Of a stretch of DNA of 64,000 nt, positions 28,443 through 41,338 are shown one piece after another. Where the stretch lies: NCBI GenBank assembly GCA_947650285.1, contig CANTFL010000106.1:310001-374000 (forward strand), given 5' to 3'. The translations under genes and the position numbers were made by a program. Below the pieces are notes generated by a model, which saw only the letters and a list, made by a program, of their open reading frames with translations, was not told the origin of the DNA and ran no database searches. Positions within the stretch are counted from its first letter, which is position 1. Each line of letters opens with the position of its first letter. Origin of the DNA: Hyaloperonospora brassicae (Eukaryota > Oomycota > Peronosporomycetes > Peronosporales > Peronosporaceae).

Positions 28443-31400
28443 ATGGACGCGGACGCCCCGGCGGCGGCGCAGATCTCGCAAGCAGACATCATCGAGCGCC
28501 AAGCAGAGTCCATTGCACGGCTTAAGCGACAGGTGAAGAAAGCCATCGAGTACAAGCAGCTGACCAAGTCCAAACTCAAGGAGGCAGCGGCTCGGCTGAA
28601 GGAGTACCGTGAACATGTTGAAGCGCTGCGTGAGGAGGGCGAAACGCTGAAAAAACTGCTAAAAGACGAAAAAAACAGTCACGAAAAAAGCAAAAGGTCG
28701 CACCAAAACGCGCTAAAACAGGCCGTAAAAGCGGTGAAACAGAAAACGCATGCAGCGACGCAGACACAAAGGCCGAAAAACGTGACGCAGGCGAGTCAGA
28801 CGAGATTAAGTGGACAAGTGGAACAAACGCGCAAGAGAACGACAGTGGACAGTGAAGTTCAGACTGAAACGATGGTAGTGGATACATTGACGTCGAGGAA
28901 ACGTGCTCGGGGACACGCAGACGCGGCAGTGCGCCACGAAGTGGACCAATTCATGCCAAGATTGTCGAGACATTTACAAGAAACGACGCTTGACGACGTT
29001 CCTGCAAGTGAGTCGATGCTCGTGCTGACAGCTATGGACGATACAACGGTTTTGCCGGAAACAAGTGCGGCGCTGGATGCCGAACTGGCGCTCAGTGACT
29101 CGGGAGACGATGGCGAAGAGACATTACAGATCGACGATGGACAGAAAAACGCAAGAGCACAAGACTTTGCAATGGATTCGTCAGTGCTGGGCAATATTGA
29201 TATGCCGCTGGAGGTGATTACTCACGAAGACGACAAGCATGGGCATGCAGCAGCGCTGGAGAAAAAAGTAGCGGAAAGTTGCTGCTAGGCAACGTCAATC
29301 CGTCAATATTGCATGAAATTGACAAGGAGCTGGGTTCAAGCAGCGAAGACGACGAGGTGGAATGTGACAAAGCTCGAGCAGCAACAGGTGGTTTGGCAGG
29401 AAATGATGATAGCAAGCCAAAAGGAGGACAAATGTGTCTTGCTGCTGGAGAAAAGTCGCATATGTCTGTTGACATTGACGCTGTAATCGCCAGTGCCATT
29501 GATAAGGACTTGGTAACTAGCAGCGACGAAGAATGTAGCGCCAAAGAAGACGGCGTGTGCACAAGACTTGACTCAAATACTAAACAGGCCGAGCAAGTCG
29601 GTGAAACCGCAAACAAAATGAGTCACTGGAAAGATACACAAAAGTCGATTGACGAGGAATTAGACGATGAGTTTGCAGCTTTGGACGCCGAGTCGGATAC
29701 AAATAGTCAGGCAAAGGCTGATGGCTCTTGTTCTGGCAGCTCGAGCAGCGACTCAAGCGATAGCAGTAGTAGTGACGAATCCGCTGGCGTTGGCGATGAC
29801 TCTATGACTGGCAATGGAACCAACGCTGATGACAATACATATGTTGATCCAGTGGACGAGAAGGTGGAGCAAACGAAAGGTCAGCATATAGAAAATGATG
29901 GCGATTCAGGGGCACAGCCTTCTCTTCTGGTCGATAAAGATGTAGTGAGTTTGGCGGTAGTAGTTGAACCGAATTGCGTTAGCACTCTAGAAGACATGAT
30001 TTCTCCAACATCCGACGTAAAGTTGCCGGCCCCCGATTCTGTGCAGCCGGACAGTGCTGTGGCACTTGTTGCAATCGAGGACAAGCTTAGCAGTGCTGAG
30101 ACTTACCAACCAGGTTCTGTACGGAACAGCATTCAAAACTCTGTTCCAACGAGCGGGGCTATCATTGACGGGGCTGATAACTCTGCGGCCTCTGGCACTC
30201 AATTTTCGACAGGTCAAAACTTGTCAAAGCGACCGACGCCTGTGACACATAACGGCAGGGTAGATGGACCGCCAGAACTCGAGGCTCAATTTACCACACG
30301 TTCAAAGTCAGCCCCAGACGTCTCGGTCGGCTCCTTCGCCACGTCGACAGTTTATGGTGAACAGGCTGCTGAAGCATGTTGTACAGATGAACAAACCGTC
30401 GAGGCATCCATCGTAGTTGAGCAACACGCTCTTCGAGAACTTCGGAACGTGGATGAAGCAAAGTTGGAGAGCCATCAAGGCATTTCGCAAAAGAGAATGA
30501 AACTGAACGATGGTACAGGACAGGCAAAACGCGAATCAGGGGCACCAGTACAGTCAGCGCAAGTATTGACAGGCGACAAGGTGGTACAAACAGAGAGTGA
30601 TGCTACGGGTGAGGCCAGGGACGACCAACGGATGAGAAAGTTTTCTCGATCAGCACTTCAGCGAGCCGTTCGGTTGGGTAAAGGCGAAAACCCTGACAAA
30701 GCGTATGCTCGACGAACTATTTCTTTTTTGGTAAAGCTGTGCTGCAGATTCACGAATACTTGTCCCGAACATGTGGTAAGTCGCTTTCCTGATTCTGCGA
30801 TGCGTATTCCGACTGCTGTTATCCATCTAAAAGGCTTCACCTGTTACTGTCTTTGCAGATGAGCCTCTGTCAAGTTCTGGTCAGTGCGTATCGTAAGCTA
30901 AGAATCTCGCCAATGCTCGTGGTGCGTGGATCACTCAGTGTCTTTAGGACTCCGCGTTCTCGTCGTTTGATGCAGGAAAGTGAACTGGGTCTAAGTTGGC
31001 TTTGCAATCAAGTGCTGATACGGGTTATGTGCAACGATTCCGAAGATCTGGAGCATGATGGATCCATTGCTCCAGAGTCGTTGAGCTTGTCGCTTGTCGA
31101 CGTGTGCTTGCTTCACCTTCGGGGTTTATTGCTCGAAGAGCGAACAAGTGTCGGTGATTTTCTCTCGGACGATAGCCCGCACGTACACGTTGCTACACGT
31201 TCGAACATCACCAGCCACGACATTGTGTTTCTGGCGCAGACATGTGCCCTTTATACGCACCTATGTCGTTCGAGTGGGCGGTTGTTTGCTTCGCGTGTGC
31301 TGCTCTTTGACCTTGTGCGTGAGAACCCAAACATAAGGGGATTGCACTTCGCGAGGGTGATGCTTGAGATCTATCCGGCAATGTTAGAGCGTGAGTTCGA

Positions 31401-32196
31401 CCAACACTGCGTCGAGCGTCAGCAGATACTGAGGGAGACATTGCAGCAAGCTTTGGTATTCATATCGAGCGTTTCCGCTGCGAAACAGGAGCTTTTGCTG
31501 CACCAGGCAAGCACCACAATGCTTCACGCCATCGCTGGCGCTCTCCAGATGCCTGAGCTGGAGGAGGTCGATGGCAACGATCCTAGTCTACCGCGGGCTC
31601 ACGTGGAAAAACTGTTCGGCAAGGTTTCTGTTCACTGTCGATCATCACAACCACGACTGCAAGACGATGTGGTGCAAAGCCCCGTAACAGCTGAACATTT
31701 TGCGCTTGCTAAGAGCATGGAACTATGCGCGGCGGTATACGGCCTCGACCTCGTCACGGAAGTCTGTAGCATCGATCGGTGCCAAGAACTTTACAACGAA
31801 ACAAACGTCGAAAACAAGATCGGTATCATGTATATCGTAAGCCACATAGCAACGACGTTTTTCTCGAAGACGTGTGACACACAGACTTCGAAGACTGGAG
31901 CACAGCAGTACGTCGATGATGTCGTGGAGTGGATGTACCACGTTCTATCGACTGACACGACATCGTCACCGGAAGATCACCATAAGTTGATGCTCGGGTG
32001 TGCAACAGTTTGTGTTGACTTGGTGTTGGAGTTCCCATCACCAGCTGGCTTCGAAGCCCGACGACGAGCACTGTGTGCGGTGGTACATTGGTTCGACACG
32101 ATACCGTCCGATAAGTTGATAGACTTGCCAGCTACATTCTTAAGGCGACTCCGCCTTGCCGTCGTCGCTGCTCGACCACACGCAATCGGCAAGTAG
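28443..32196 (+). CDS. Coiled-coil / acidic protein of unknown function, two introns
   Basis: I do not recognise the family. The model joins 28443-29213, 29279-30775 and 30859-32196 (1,201 aa). Intron 2 (30776-30858, GTAAGT...TTTGCAG, phase 0) is clear. Intron 1 (29214-29278, GTGATT...GGAAAG, phase 0) has weak sites; the alternative is a one-base deletion in the A6 run at 29262-29267. The N-terminus (about 13-95) is a strongly charged coiled coil. The middle is acidic and Ser/Asp-rich, with repeated IDKEL and IDKDL blocks followed by SSxED or SSDEE. The last 440 residues are hydrophobic-helical like an armadillo- or HEAT-type fold. No signal peptide or membrane helix is seen. The composition suggests a nuclear scaffold, but this is inference. 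Confidence 0.72.
30776..30858 (+). other. Intron 2 of the coiled-coil gene
   Basis: 83 bp, GTAAGT donor, pyrimidine-rich end TGTCTTTGCAG, phase 0 between a Val and a Met codon. Both exons are open right up to the boundaries. Confidence 0.85.
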
Positions 32197-34935
32197 TGAG
32201 ATAGGTGACGAGGATCGGTGTTGGTCAATCGGATGTGGCTGAATTGGCGATGCAGAAAGAGGTGCAGGTCACGACGATTGGACAAGCAGCGACATGAGTT
32301 CACGGAGTAAGCATTTGATGCTGGCTGAGGACCATTGCGGAGATGCAAGGCAATGTTGGCAGGGTGTTTGACGATGGGGATAAGTTACGCAATGATGTCA
32401 CCATAAGTGGGGGCCTCAAGCAACTTGTTGCGTTTACGCGTCAATCCGATGTCCATGTGATTCCCGAACGAGCTCGCGCAATTGACGAGGCCGCAGCTTC
32501 CTGCTATTGATCGAAGTGTAGAGCTTGTTCTAGCATTTTGGAGTACGAGTGCGCTGCGGACGCATCTATTTCAGTTGTACCACTGCGACAGACGAAGGAA
32601 GTATCGTTTTCGTTTCACAGCTGAAGTAGAGGCCAGACAGGAACAAACGCCCGATGTATGGCACGTATAAAGGATCAATGCAGAATGAGCACGTAAACGA
32701 TCGTCTCGTCAAGTGTCCGAGTTTGCTCGCTAGCCAATATGGATGCCATTGGAACACTCTGGTGCCAGAACGCAGCTATACTTCATGCAATTTACCTGAG
32801 CACCTCTTGCTTTGCAGGAGTATAATGAACCTCTTTTTGCCGTCAAGGCGAGCATTTATAGTCGCGAGATCGGTCTCCGACTTGGTAGGCCTTGATCACT
32901 CGTCCATCAAGATCGAGATGCAAGCAACTGTAAGATTACTTGTAGACAACACAGTTTCCTATGAGTTTAGGCCCGACGTCTGAAGGAATAAATGAGTGGA
33001 TACTACAATCGCGTACATCGCAGGACTGATGACTTTCGTTGTAGCAGTGTGACTGCAAAATGTTGAGTCTTTCATGCATTGGTCAGGTGCTATAGCGCAC
33101 GTCGTCCATGAGTCCGAAAGAAAGCGCAGATGGGTTTGCACACCAGCCATTAGGTATGGGATGTACTCGAAAATAAACTACCTAGCGAGCACATTCCTCT
33201 TGCGTGAATAAAGCATCAGTGTCTCACAGCGCAGGCTACATACAATACCATCGCACGCACCAAAATTGACGTCACCCTACATACTGCAGATGTCTGCTAC
33301 ACAGCATATTCGTTCGGTTGTGGTAGCTAGCGAATTTGCAAGTTATGCCATCGCACACACACACTTCGAATTTGCACACGTATATGCTGCGGGACGTTCA
33401 CCAAATTGCCATTCATGTAATTAATCAGCAGACATCTTGCCGAGATGATGCTGTCATCAGCTTACGGCTCAGAAGGTCTGAGCCGTGAGATGTATCCAAA
33501 CTTGCCATCTAGGTCGAATACCATCAAATCTTCATCGCGCTGACACCTCCTACCATGTTGCCGAATCCTGCTGCATATATTCGGCTGTTGTGTATTCGCC
33601 TCCTGCAAGACGTATCGCTGTCGTCGTCCGACAAAGGTGTTACACTTGACGAAGTGAGTCTGCTATCCTTTACAACTGGCGCCGGATACAGTTGGTTGAC
33701 ACCCTGCAGCTGACTAAGGCCGAATGTGACACGTTCTTGTACATTTGGTTTCCAAGGTGATGAGGTCGGTAGAAGAATGAGTTGGAGCCATTGACACTAC
33801 TTAGTTTCCGGCAGATGTACACCCCGTGACGATGCTGATTGACACGTCAAGTATAACGGGATGACCGACGTCCGGTTACGCTCCGAAACATCCAAGTTTG
33901 ACAACATACCACGTATGCAGTCACGTGGCTCGTTCTGGCAGCACCTTATAACTTAGCGGCCATCCGACGAGGTCCGCGGACGCACGATGCGACACTTTAC
34001 TGCATGCTGTAGTTTAGTCGAGGACAATGGCCAGGAAAGCGCATGTAGCATAGTGTTGCGATATTCGTGTCGCTCGTATCCGCTTCTAGTCAATCAAATC
34101 AACATTCTGACCAAGAAAACGCTGTCAGATGAACCGACAAATTCTGCTGAATAAAACGTTTACGTGCTCTCGTCCAATGCGTCTCGGGTTCCTGTCAGTA
34201 TCGTCTGTATCCTAAACAACAACATTTGTGCTCCTTACATCCTGCAACCATCAATGATTTAGTAGACACGTCTGCATCTCTCTCTTCTTACAGTGACGTT
34301 TGTGTTCCCAACAACAGAGTCTTTGTCCCCCCATCCATGGACGTGTCTGCATTTGCCACGCAAATGCTGCGTCATGTCGCTCAGTCTCTTGGTCAATAGC
34401 ACTGTGCTCCTTTGTGTCGACTCCTTTGTCGACTAAAGCCGCAAAATCCATATCCGTTCGTTTTGCTAATGCCTGCGAGGTCGAATGAGAGTCTGCACAG
34501 CCCATTCCTCGAACATATCGAAAGGGGACACCAATGACTGCAAAGTGTACTCATTGATATGACCAGTTTCCATACAGAAATGTAATGAGGTCGTACGGCT
34601 TAGACGATCACGACCGTGCAACTAGTATGCTACCTGGTGCTGCTCAGAGACAACGAATAGCGACGAATAGTGTTCACGCGCGCAGCCCCATATTTGAGCC
34701 TGGTGGTGTGCGCCATTCCTTACGCGAACACTCGCTTCGGATCCTGCGTCAAATGCGAACTTCTCACCAAAAGTTGGGGATAGATGAGGCCCTTGTGTGA
34801 AGTCGAAGCGGCGAACGCTGAACAGGTAGTACAGGTGCTTAGTATGTCTATACTTCCCTGACACCCACTCCCTCTTGCAACTCGATGATAAATCGACTTG
34901 GTTAGAGCGCACGCAGCAAAGAGGTTGTCGTACGT
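32197..34935. other. 2.7-kb gene-poor interval
   Basis: Frames are short and without motifs on both strands. Base composition drops back toward the AT-richer intergenic level of this window. Nothing is supported. Confidence 0.5.
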
Positions 34936-36726
34936 TCAGCTGTAACTCAGTAGCTGCAACGACGTGTACAACATTTGACAGTCAGCCCCGGTTTCAGACG
35001 TCTCTCGATCCATCTGCACAATGTGTTGCGGCGAACTAAAGCTTTGACAACGCTGCGCCAGCGGCTTTGGCACTACTTGGAAAATCTCCAGCACAACATG
35101 CAACCGGGGAATCGAATACTTGCACACGTGTTCCAAGACAAACTTGGTATCCGTTCGCGACGAGTTTGCGGCAAGCCAATCGGCCACACGTTCGGTGACC
35201 AAGATTTGGCCTCCAGCTCCCAGACCTCCGATCTCGTTCGCGATGATTTCGGAAGCGCCAGTGTACGTCAACTTCCCCGTCACGACATGAACATCGCAAA
35301 TGAGAGGTCCTTCCGATTCAGCAGCGTCGTGGACCCCCATGCGGACTCGAAGCCCCCTAAAAATTGTTTTCGTTCTCGCGCGTTCTTTTCGGGTGGCAGG
35401 TATCAAGCCGTGAAGCTCCTTGGGCCATTTCGCGTTGTGCAGATGCATTTGGGCCTTCAGACAATACTCGATGGCTTCTTTGATCGTGTGGAAAGCCAGC
35501 TGGAAAGAATCTCCTGCTGTAGCGATCTCGTACCCGCGGTATGCGGCAAGTAGGGAGCGTATGATGTCGTCATGAATCCGAGTTGCCTGCTGCATGATTC
35601 GACCATCTCCAATAGCCCAAAGCGCACTGGACGATTCAATGTCTGTCACCACAAAGACTGGGTTGATGTAGGGAATATCGTGGCCCCCAGGAGAAGTCAA
35701 GCATTCTTGACGCTGCCGGTATTCCACCTTAATTTCTTCTGGCAAGCAGCAACTCGACCAAGTTACCACGCAGGGCTGGCTGCACCCGGTCACGACAGAG
35801 AACACGAAACCGCGCAGGTAATAGAGCGTGAAGCTCACTCCAGCGTAACTGGACAGAATATTTATATCGCCTGGACACGCGTACAGAATCACGGACGACA
35901 GCTGAAACTGGAAAGCAAAGAGGGCGTACGCTAACCTTTCCAAGCACATTCCGTGTTAGTTGTTGACATTCGAGAAACAGAGAAACCAGACCATTGACCA
36001 TTGGAAGCAAAAATATGATACGTACATGAACCACTTCAGGCGTCGGTAGAGAGGAGAAGTCACAAACTGTCCATGAACGCTTTCGTAACTCCGACCGTTG
36101 ACTTTGAGCACAACCACCGTGATCATCATGTAAATGAACACACCCGTCTGTAGAACGTATACAGCTAGTAGCATCGAGTAGGCATATCGAGAGTAGCCCA
36201 TGTAGCTAATGGCGAGCGCGACTTGAACCAAGAGGAACACTGCAATGCTAACGTGACCGATCATGGAATACAGACGTATCTTTGCACGCTCGTGTGTCTC
36301 TCCACGGTCCATTGAAAGCGCCACGAGCTTTGACATCTCGTACACCAAAGCAGTAACCCATATCAAGATACCAAATTGCGCCGCATCACCAATGATTATG
36401 ACCGTCGTAATCCAGCCATTCTGCTTTTGGATCAGTTGTAGCACGGCGCTCGTTCCCATGCGATAAAGTTCGGTCCTCACCACCGCTTGCACTTGCATGT
36501 CTTCGTAGTCGCTGGTGTGGCTTTCTCCCTCAATCGCGATAGTGAGCCATACGAAATAGGCAAGTCGTGCACTCGAAGTGATGAACTGGCAGATGAAGAA
36601 TACGGCGAGCAGCCATCGCACACTGGAAGCGCGAACTTCCCAGTCCTTGCAAAACTTGAAGACAATGAGGCCAGTGCTTACGGTTGAAAGGGCCAATGCA
36701 GTAATACAAAGGAACGCCCAAATCAT
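34936..36726 (-). CDS. 7TM protein with C-terminal class III cyclase-like domain (paralog 1)
   Basis: Exons 36026-36726 and 34936-35935 join to 566 aa; the intron is described separately. Seven hydrophobic helices fill residues 1-285, with a conserved SMDRG loop after helix 3 and YE(S/N)VxGQFVTSPxYxRL before helix 6. The cyclase homology domain starts with NPVFVVTDIESS. Metal aspartates D332 and D376 (AGDSF) are kept. By alignment to trypanosomatid receptor cyclases the purine-binding Lys is A372, the purine-binding Asp T457, the transition-state Asn I464 and Arg E468. Cyclase activity is therefore doubtful; a divalent-metal or nucleotide sensor role is possible. It is divergent from its three plus-strand paralogs in sequence and codon use. 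The start equals that of paralog 3. Confidence 0.88.
35936..36025 (-). other. Intron of cyclase-like paralog 1
   Basis: 90 bp, donor GTACGT, acceptor GGAAAG, phase 2 (AT|G). It sits in the codon for the Met that begins helix 6, exactly where paralog 4 has its intron. Confidence 0.85.
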
Positions 36727-39700
36727 GCGAGTCGACCCAAAAGAAAAGTGACGGCAAACATCAGACTTCTGAAATGCTCAACACCGAGTGGGACGAGGTC
36801 TGCCGCGTTGTCTGTGCTATTCTTCTGGTCCAAAGACGATTCGCTTCAACGTCACACTACGTAATCATGACTGGTTTACTGTCAATCGGTGAAGGAGCTG
36901 GTAAAAAGTGCTGAAATCCACACAGGCACTGTCAACAGCTACTGTAGTGCTCGAAAAAATCCGTTGGTGGTCGTTCCCGTCCCAGGTCCTGATATGGGCG
37001 ACGAGGTCTGTAACTTTATTTTCTAGTATTAAACGGCTGCTGCGTGCTGTCAGGATTACTATTGCATCGATCAGTCGTTGCGCTACCGAGTGAACGCTTG
37101 AAGTCGGCGACAAGTCGCTTCAACAAGATCTCCTGGTGGTTCAGTACCCGCGGCGACAAGACGCTTCAACAAGACCTCTCGATGGTTCAGTACCCGCAAA
37201 ATATATCCCGGGTTAAGCTAGGACGTATTCTAGGCGACCAAGCTGACTTGCAAGTCTAACTTGGCAGATGAGGGGTGTTGACCCACATTTGCATGATGCC
37301 TGCGATGAGTCACAGATGAGGCTTTGGGTCTAAAGACTCCACTCAACTCTGAAAGGCGATTGTCAGATGTCGGATAACATGTTCCATCAACCTGTCAGGT
37401 CAAAGGCTTGCGACACTTACGGGACACTTATGCGCTGGTCTTTATGCGCCAGGCTACACATGAATGGCGTGTCAGTCAAATGGCCAGGGCATTCTCAACG
37501 TCTGGGTCGACTCGTGAGCTGATAGGGAAGCAGTCACTACGATTGTAAAAGCTCACACTTCGAGACGATTTACCAGTGCTGATTGTCGTCGCGCCCATCC
37601 TGTCCGCGGAGTGTGAATTCCCGTTTATCAAGCTGCGGTTGGAAAGGACCAGATGTGGACAGATGTCAATCGGATCGTTCAGTTCTAACTACGGCAAACG
37701 GTCATCATGAATGGTTTGTCGTACAGCAGCTACCTGAGCTGTGTGCGATGCCAACAAGGACGAGAACGCAGCATGAAGTACCGATACCGAGCTTCGACTT
37801 CTTGCAATCAGGCAGTCGAGCTGGCACATCTGCATCGTACCGTATCCCGCTAATGATGTAGCCTCGCACACAAAGGAGCTTCGATACCGGCAAGCTTATG
37901 AAAAAGCACGAAAGCCACGTAGCTTCGTGACATCTGATACTTCATACCGAGAAGAGTATGGTGACTGAGTAGATAGAATTGCTTCTGCTGCGGCAAAGCC
38001 ATCGTCAGTGAAGGAGATGCCGTCAGCCACAAGTGCCAACGATCATCCAAAAACACTGATTACCAGTCCAGGTACACGTCATTCATCTGTGAAAAGCAGG
38101 CAGTCAGGCGAATAGCTATTGCTGGAGCAAAGTTTCAGCGTGCTTTGCTGGTGGCATACATTTCTCGTGTACCTGCCTTCACATAGTTCGTCCATTCGTC
38201 ACAAACGTTAAGCGACTAAGCCCACCTTGTCCCTCGTCGTTTTTCTTGCAGCTTCGCGAACCCTGCGACTTTTTCGTGCTGCTAGAGTGCCATCATGTAC
38301 GAGCTGTACGATATGGTCCGCATGCATCGAGCAGCAAGGCCCTACCTATAGTGCGCAGTCCTCTTCGCACTACTCCTTTTGTGATTATAGCTCGAACGTT
38401 ATGCTCGAAGCAGCGGCATGATAGCTTGGCTCGGATATCAACGTCACGTACAAATTCGAAGCCGGCGGTGATGACAGCGTTCGTGCAGCGTACTGACACT
38501 CTTGCAAATGCGACATTAGTGCAAGTTATCATCCCTTCCATTGAGTCGAGCCTGAGTGCCCGTCCGGTTGTATCTGATAAAGTACTGAAACGGATCATAG
38601 CACGCTGCTGCTATTCGACAGCACTGTTCGAGAATACAAACGAGGACACGGCCACGCACATGCTTTCTTGCCTCTCATACGTTTATCTACATGACAAGCT
38701 TTGTCCTATATAACCTGGTCTTATGAATAGCTCTCGTGAAGCGTGCATCCATTACCTTGAATCGTCTACAAAACTGTGGGTGGCAATGCCTGTACTAGTG
38801 ACTCCGCTGTTGTGACGTTGAGGCAAGCATCGTACTCATGTCTGCCGTTCGAGAATGCTCTTGCATCACTGACCGCCACCAACTCGCCGTGATGTTTCGA
38901 ACGCCTCCTCGATTGAGTGTACGACTTCCTGTCTGCAATTCCGTATCACAGCTATCATTGTACGTGTCTCGGATGCTGCATTTGCTGAAGGCCGGTTCGA
39001 GCGATTGGGAAGCATCTCCTGTGTAAGTTACAGAAGTTACAACGCAATTGGTACCCAGTCGTCGATTTCGGTCATCGCAAAATCTTACCCACTCGATTGT
39101 ATCCCAAGCGATACTGCACAGCAACTTGACATGATCGATCCTGAGCTTGATGTCCAGCACACCGAAGCGTGTGAGTCCAAGATAAGGCTCACCGATCGCA
39201 GGATGCTGGCTCGAAGGACCTCTGCATGACTCTAGCGTAGCTTTTCATGATCTAGCTATACCGTGTAGGTCGTCGATCGTGCAGGAACTTCATGTCGACA
39301 ATCGACTTCCCAGAATGTCCGACTAACGCGATCTGCAGCATTGCAGCTATGGACCGTATTTTTACTGTTTAGACGTCGAAGTCGCATTGTCTTCCACTTT
39401 GTCCACCGTACACTTTCGTTCGGACCGAAACGATGAAAGCTGGCCGAACATGGGTCGTGCTTTCCTGCAATGCTCCTGTTGTATCGTTCATTATTACCGT
39501 TCCCACGTGCATCATCTACTACGCTCGCCGTCCCATATCACGTGGTACAATACTGTCAATGATTGAGACCTTGTGTTCCGTATGTATTTCATGCCCAATC
39601 TATAGACGGCAGAGGAAATATGTCGAAGAACACTGTGGTGCGAAAGGCCAGCGATCGTCCATACCAACGATGAGTTGAGAGTGCGAGAACAGGACGAAGT

Positions 39701-41338
39701 GGGACCAGCCGTGTGCTCCCGTGACAGCGGATGCTGTCGCAAGGCTGAATACAAAAAGCTGTGCTATGGAGTACTACTGGGCGTGAGAGGATTCCATGCT
39801 CAGTACTCTATGGCACGGCATCAACGATGCTCTACTTCAGCTTCATGCGCCATGACATCATACCCGTCGCTGTACTATGTTGCTTCGAGACGATAAGCAT
39901 GACGTCTGCCGCTGGATGCGATCATTCAATGCGTGTCTGTACAGACGCTGACTCGAACGATGCTGGATAGACACTTCTTTTCAGATGTTCGGTGTTGGTG
40001 GCTGCGTTTCGTAGCGATCATGGTAACTAGAGAGTTTGCTGTCGGTGTAGCGCTAGACACTTTTCACATAGACTCGATAGAGGTGTCTGTGGAAATTGTT
40101 GAGTGCCTCAGCACAATCTTCATCTTCAGTGTTGCCGTCCACCACAATGTATGGTGAATAAGTCATACCATGCACCCAACCAAGTACTACCACGTAGACC
40201 GACGATGGCGGCAAGGTGTAGACATCCCGCATCTTGAGTCGTAACTTGTGTAAAGGCCGTTGGTGCAGCGCTCCAGCAATGATGTCAACCCATGTTGTAG
40301 ACGTATCGCATCCGTGACAGGTTCATCGTATAAAAAAAGGGCACCATTGATGCAGTGCTTACACACGGCACGACTATCGATCCCTCTTGTTGGCGCTACG
40401 AGGATCACGCGGCAAGCGTTTGTAAAATAAGGTGACCTGAGACAAACACGATGCTCGTTCTGCAGCGAGCTTTTCTAGGCCGCCTGCTGCCAACGTCCAT
40501 GCTAGGATGGCGAAAATGAGCACAACGACGCCCCGGTACGTAATATTCAATTGCGTTGCTGTACACGAGAGGGTATGGACTAGTAACTCTTAGCAATGTG
40601 GAAAGACAAACTGTTGTGTTGTTGCGCCGCTGACACTTGTGATAACTTGATCACCTTTATCGTGAGTGTACCGATACTGCGTTCACATTCGTGCAGCTAC
40701 TGCAGTGGGCGTTGACGCAGTATTTTACAGAATGACCGACGTCGACATGTGTTGCACAGCTAGTGTCCTACTTTTTGGCCTCGAGCAAAGTCTGCTATCC
40801 GTAAGCGGTACGACGACTTTGTCCGCTTCACTACCCTCACACTATGTGAGCGCCACACAGCCTGCGAGCGTTTCCTACGCGTACCAGCAGTTCATGCCAA
40901 CGACATCTGACGGTCAATGCTCGGCAACGAATCGCGCAAGCTCGTAATGAATGCCTGAGCCGTGTGTTGACTCAGTTTGCAACGCCCACATTCAATTGTC
41001 GTTCAATGTGCATAAACGTTCGTCAATACGCTTCTTGTGCACGCCGTTTGTGCCATACGCTTGGGCAACGTCAGCAAGGCCAGCGTGGTCCCTCACGACC
41101 ATTGTTCATACTGTATCGATGAACATGAGCACACCTCCGACAAACGTCCGCAAGGAACAAACACGTCGGATCGAATCCGTCGAAATAGATTACTTCGGCA
41201 ACCCCCGGTCCGCAGCTTCTATTGTTGTTCGTCTTCTGTGCGGCGGCATTTCTATCCCACGATTCCATTTCTTTCCAGTCGCGTCAGACGTCGTCTCGCC
41301 CCCGCTTTAGTGACCCCCTTGCCACCTCGGCTTCCAGC
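36727..41338. other. 4.6-kb gene-poor interval
   Basis: No gene is supported on either strand. A 46-bp tandem duplication lies at 37106-37197. The right end holds the presumed promoter of the dysbindin-like gene, with CCATTTC at 41265-41271 matching the initiator core about 70 bp before its ATG. Confidence 0.5.
37106..37197. repeat. 46-bp tandem duplication
   Basis: Two units, 37106-37151 and 37152-37197, both starting GGCGACAAG and ending GGTTCAGTACCCGC, with a few mismatches. No known structure or gene is associated. Confidence 0.85.
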
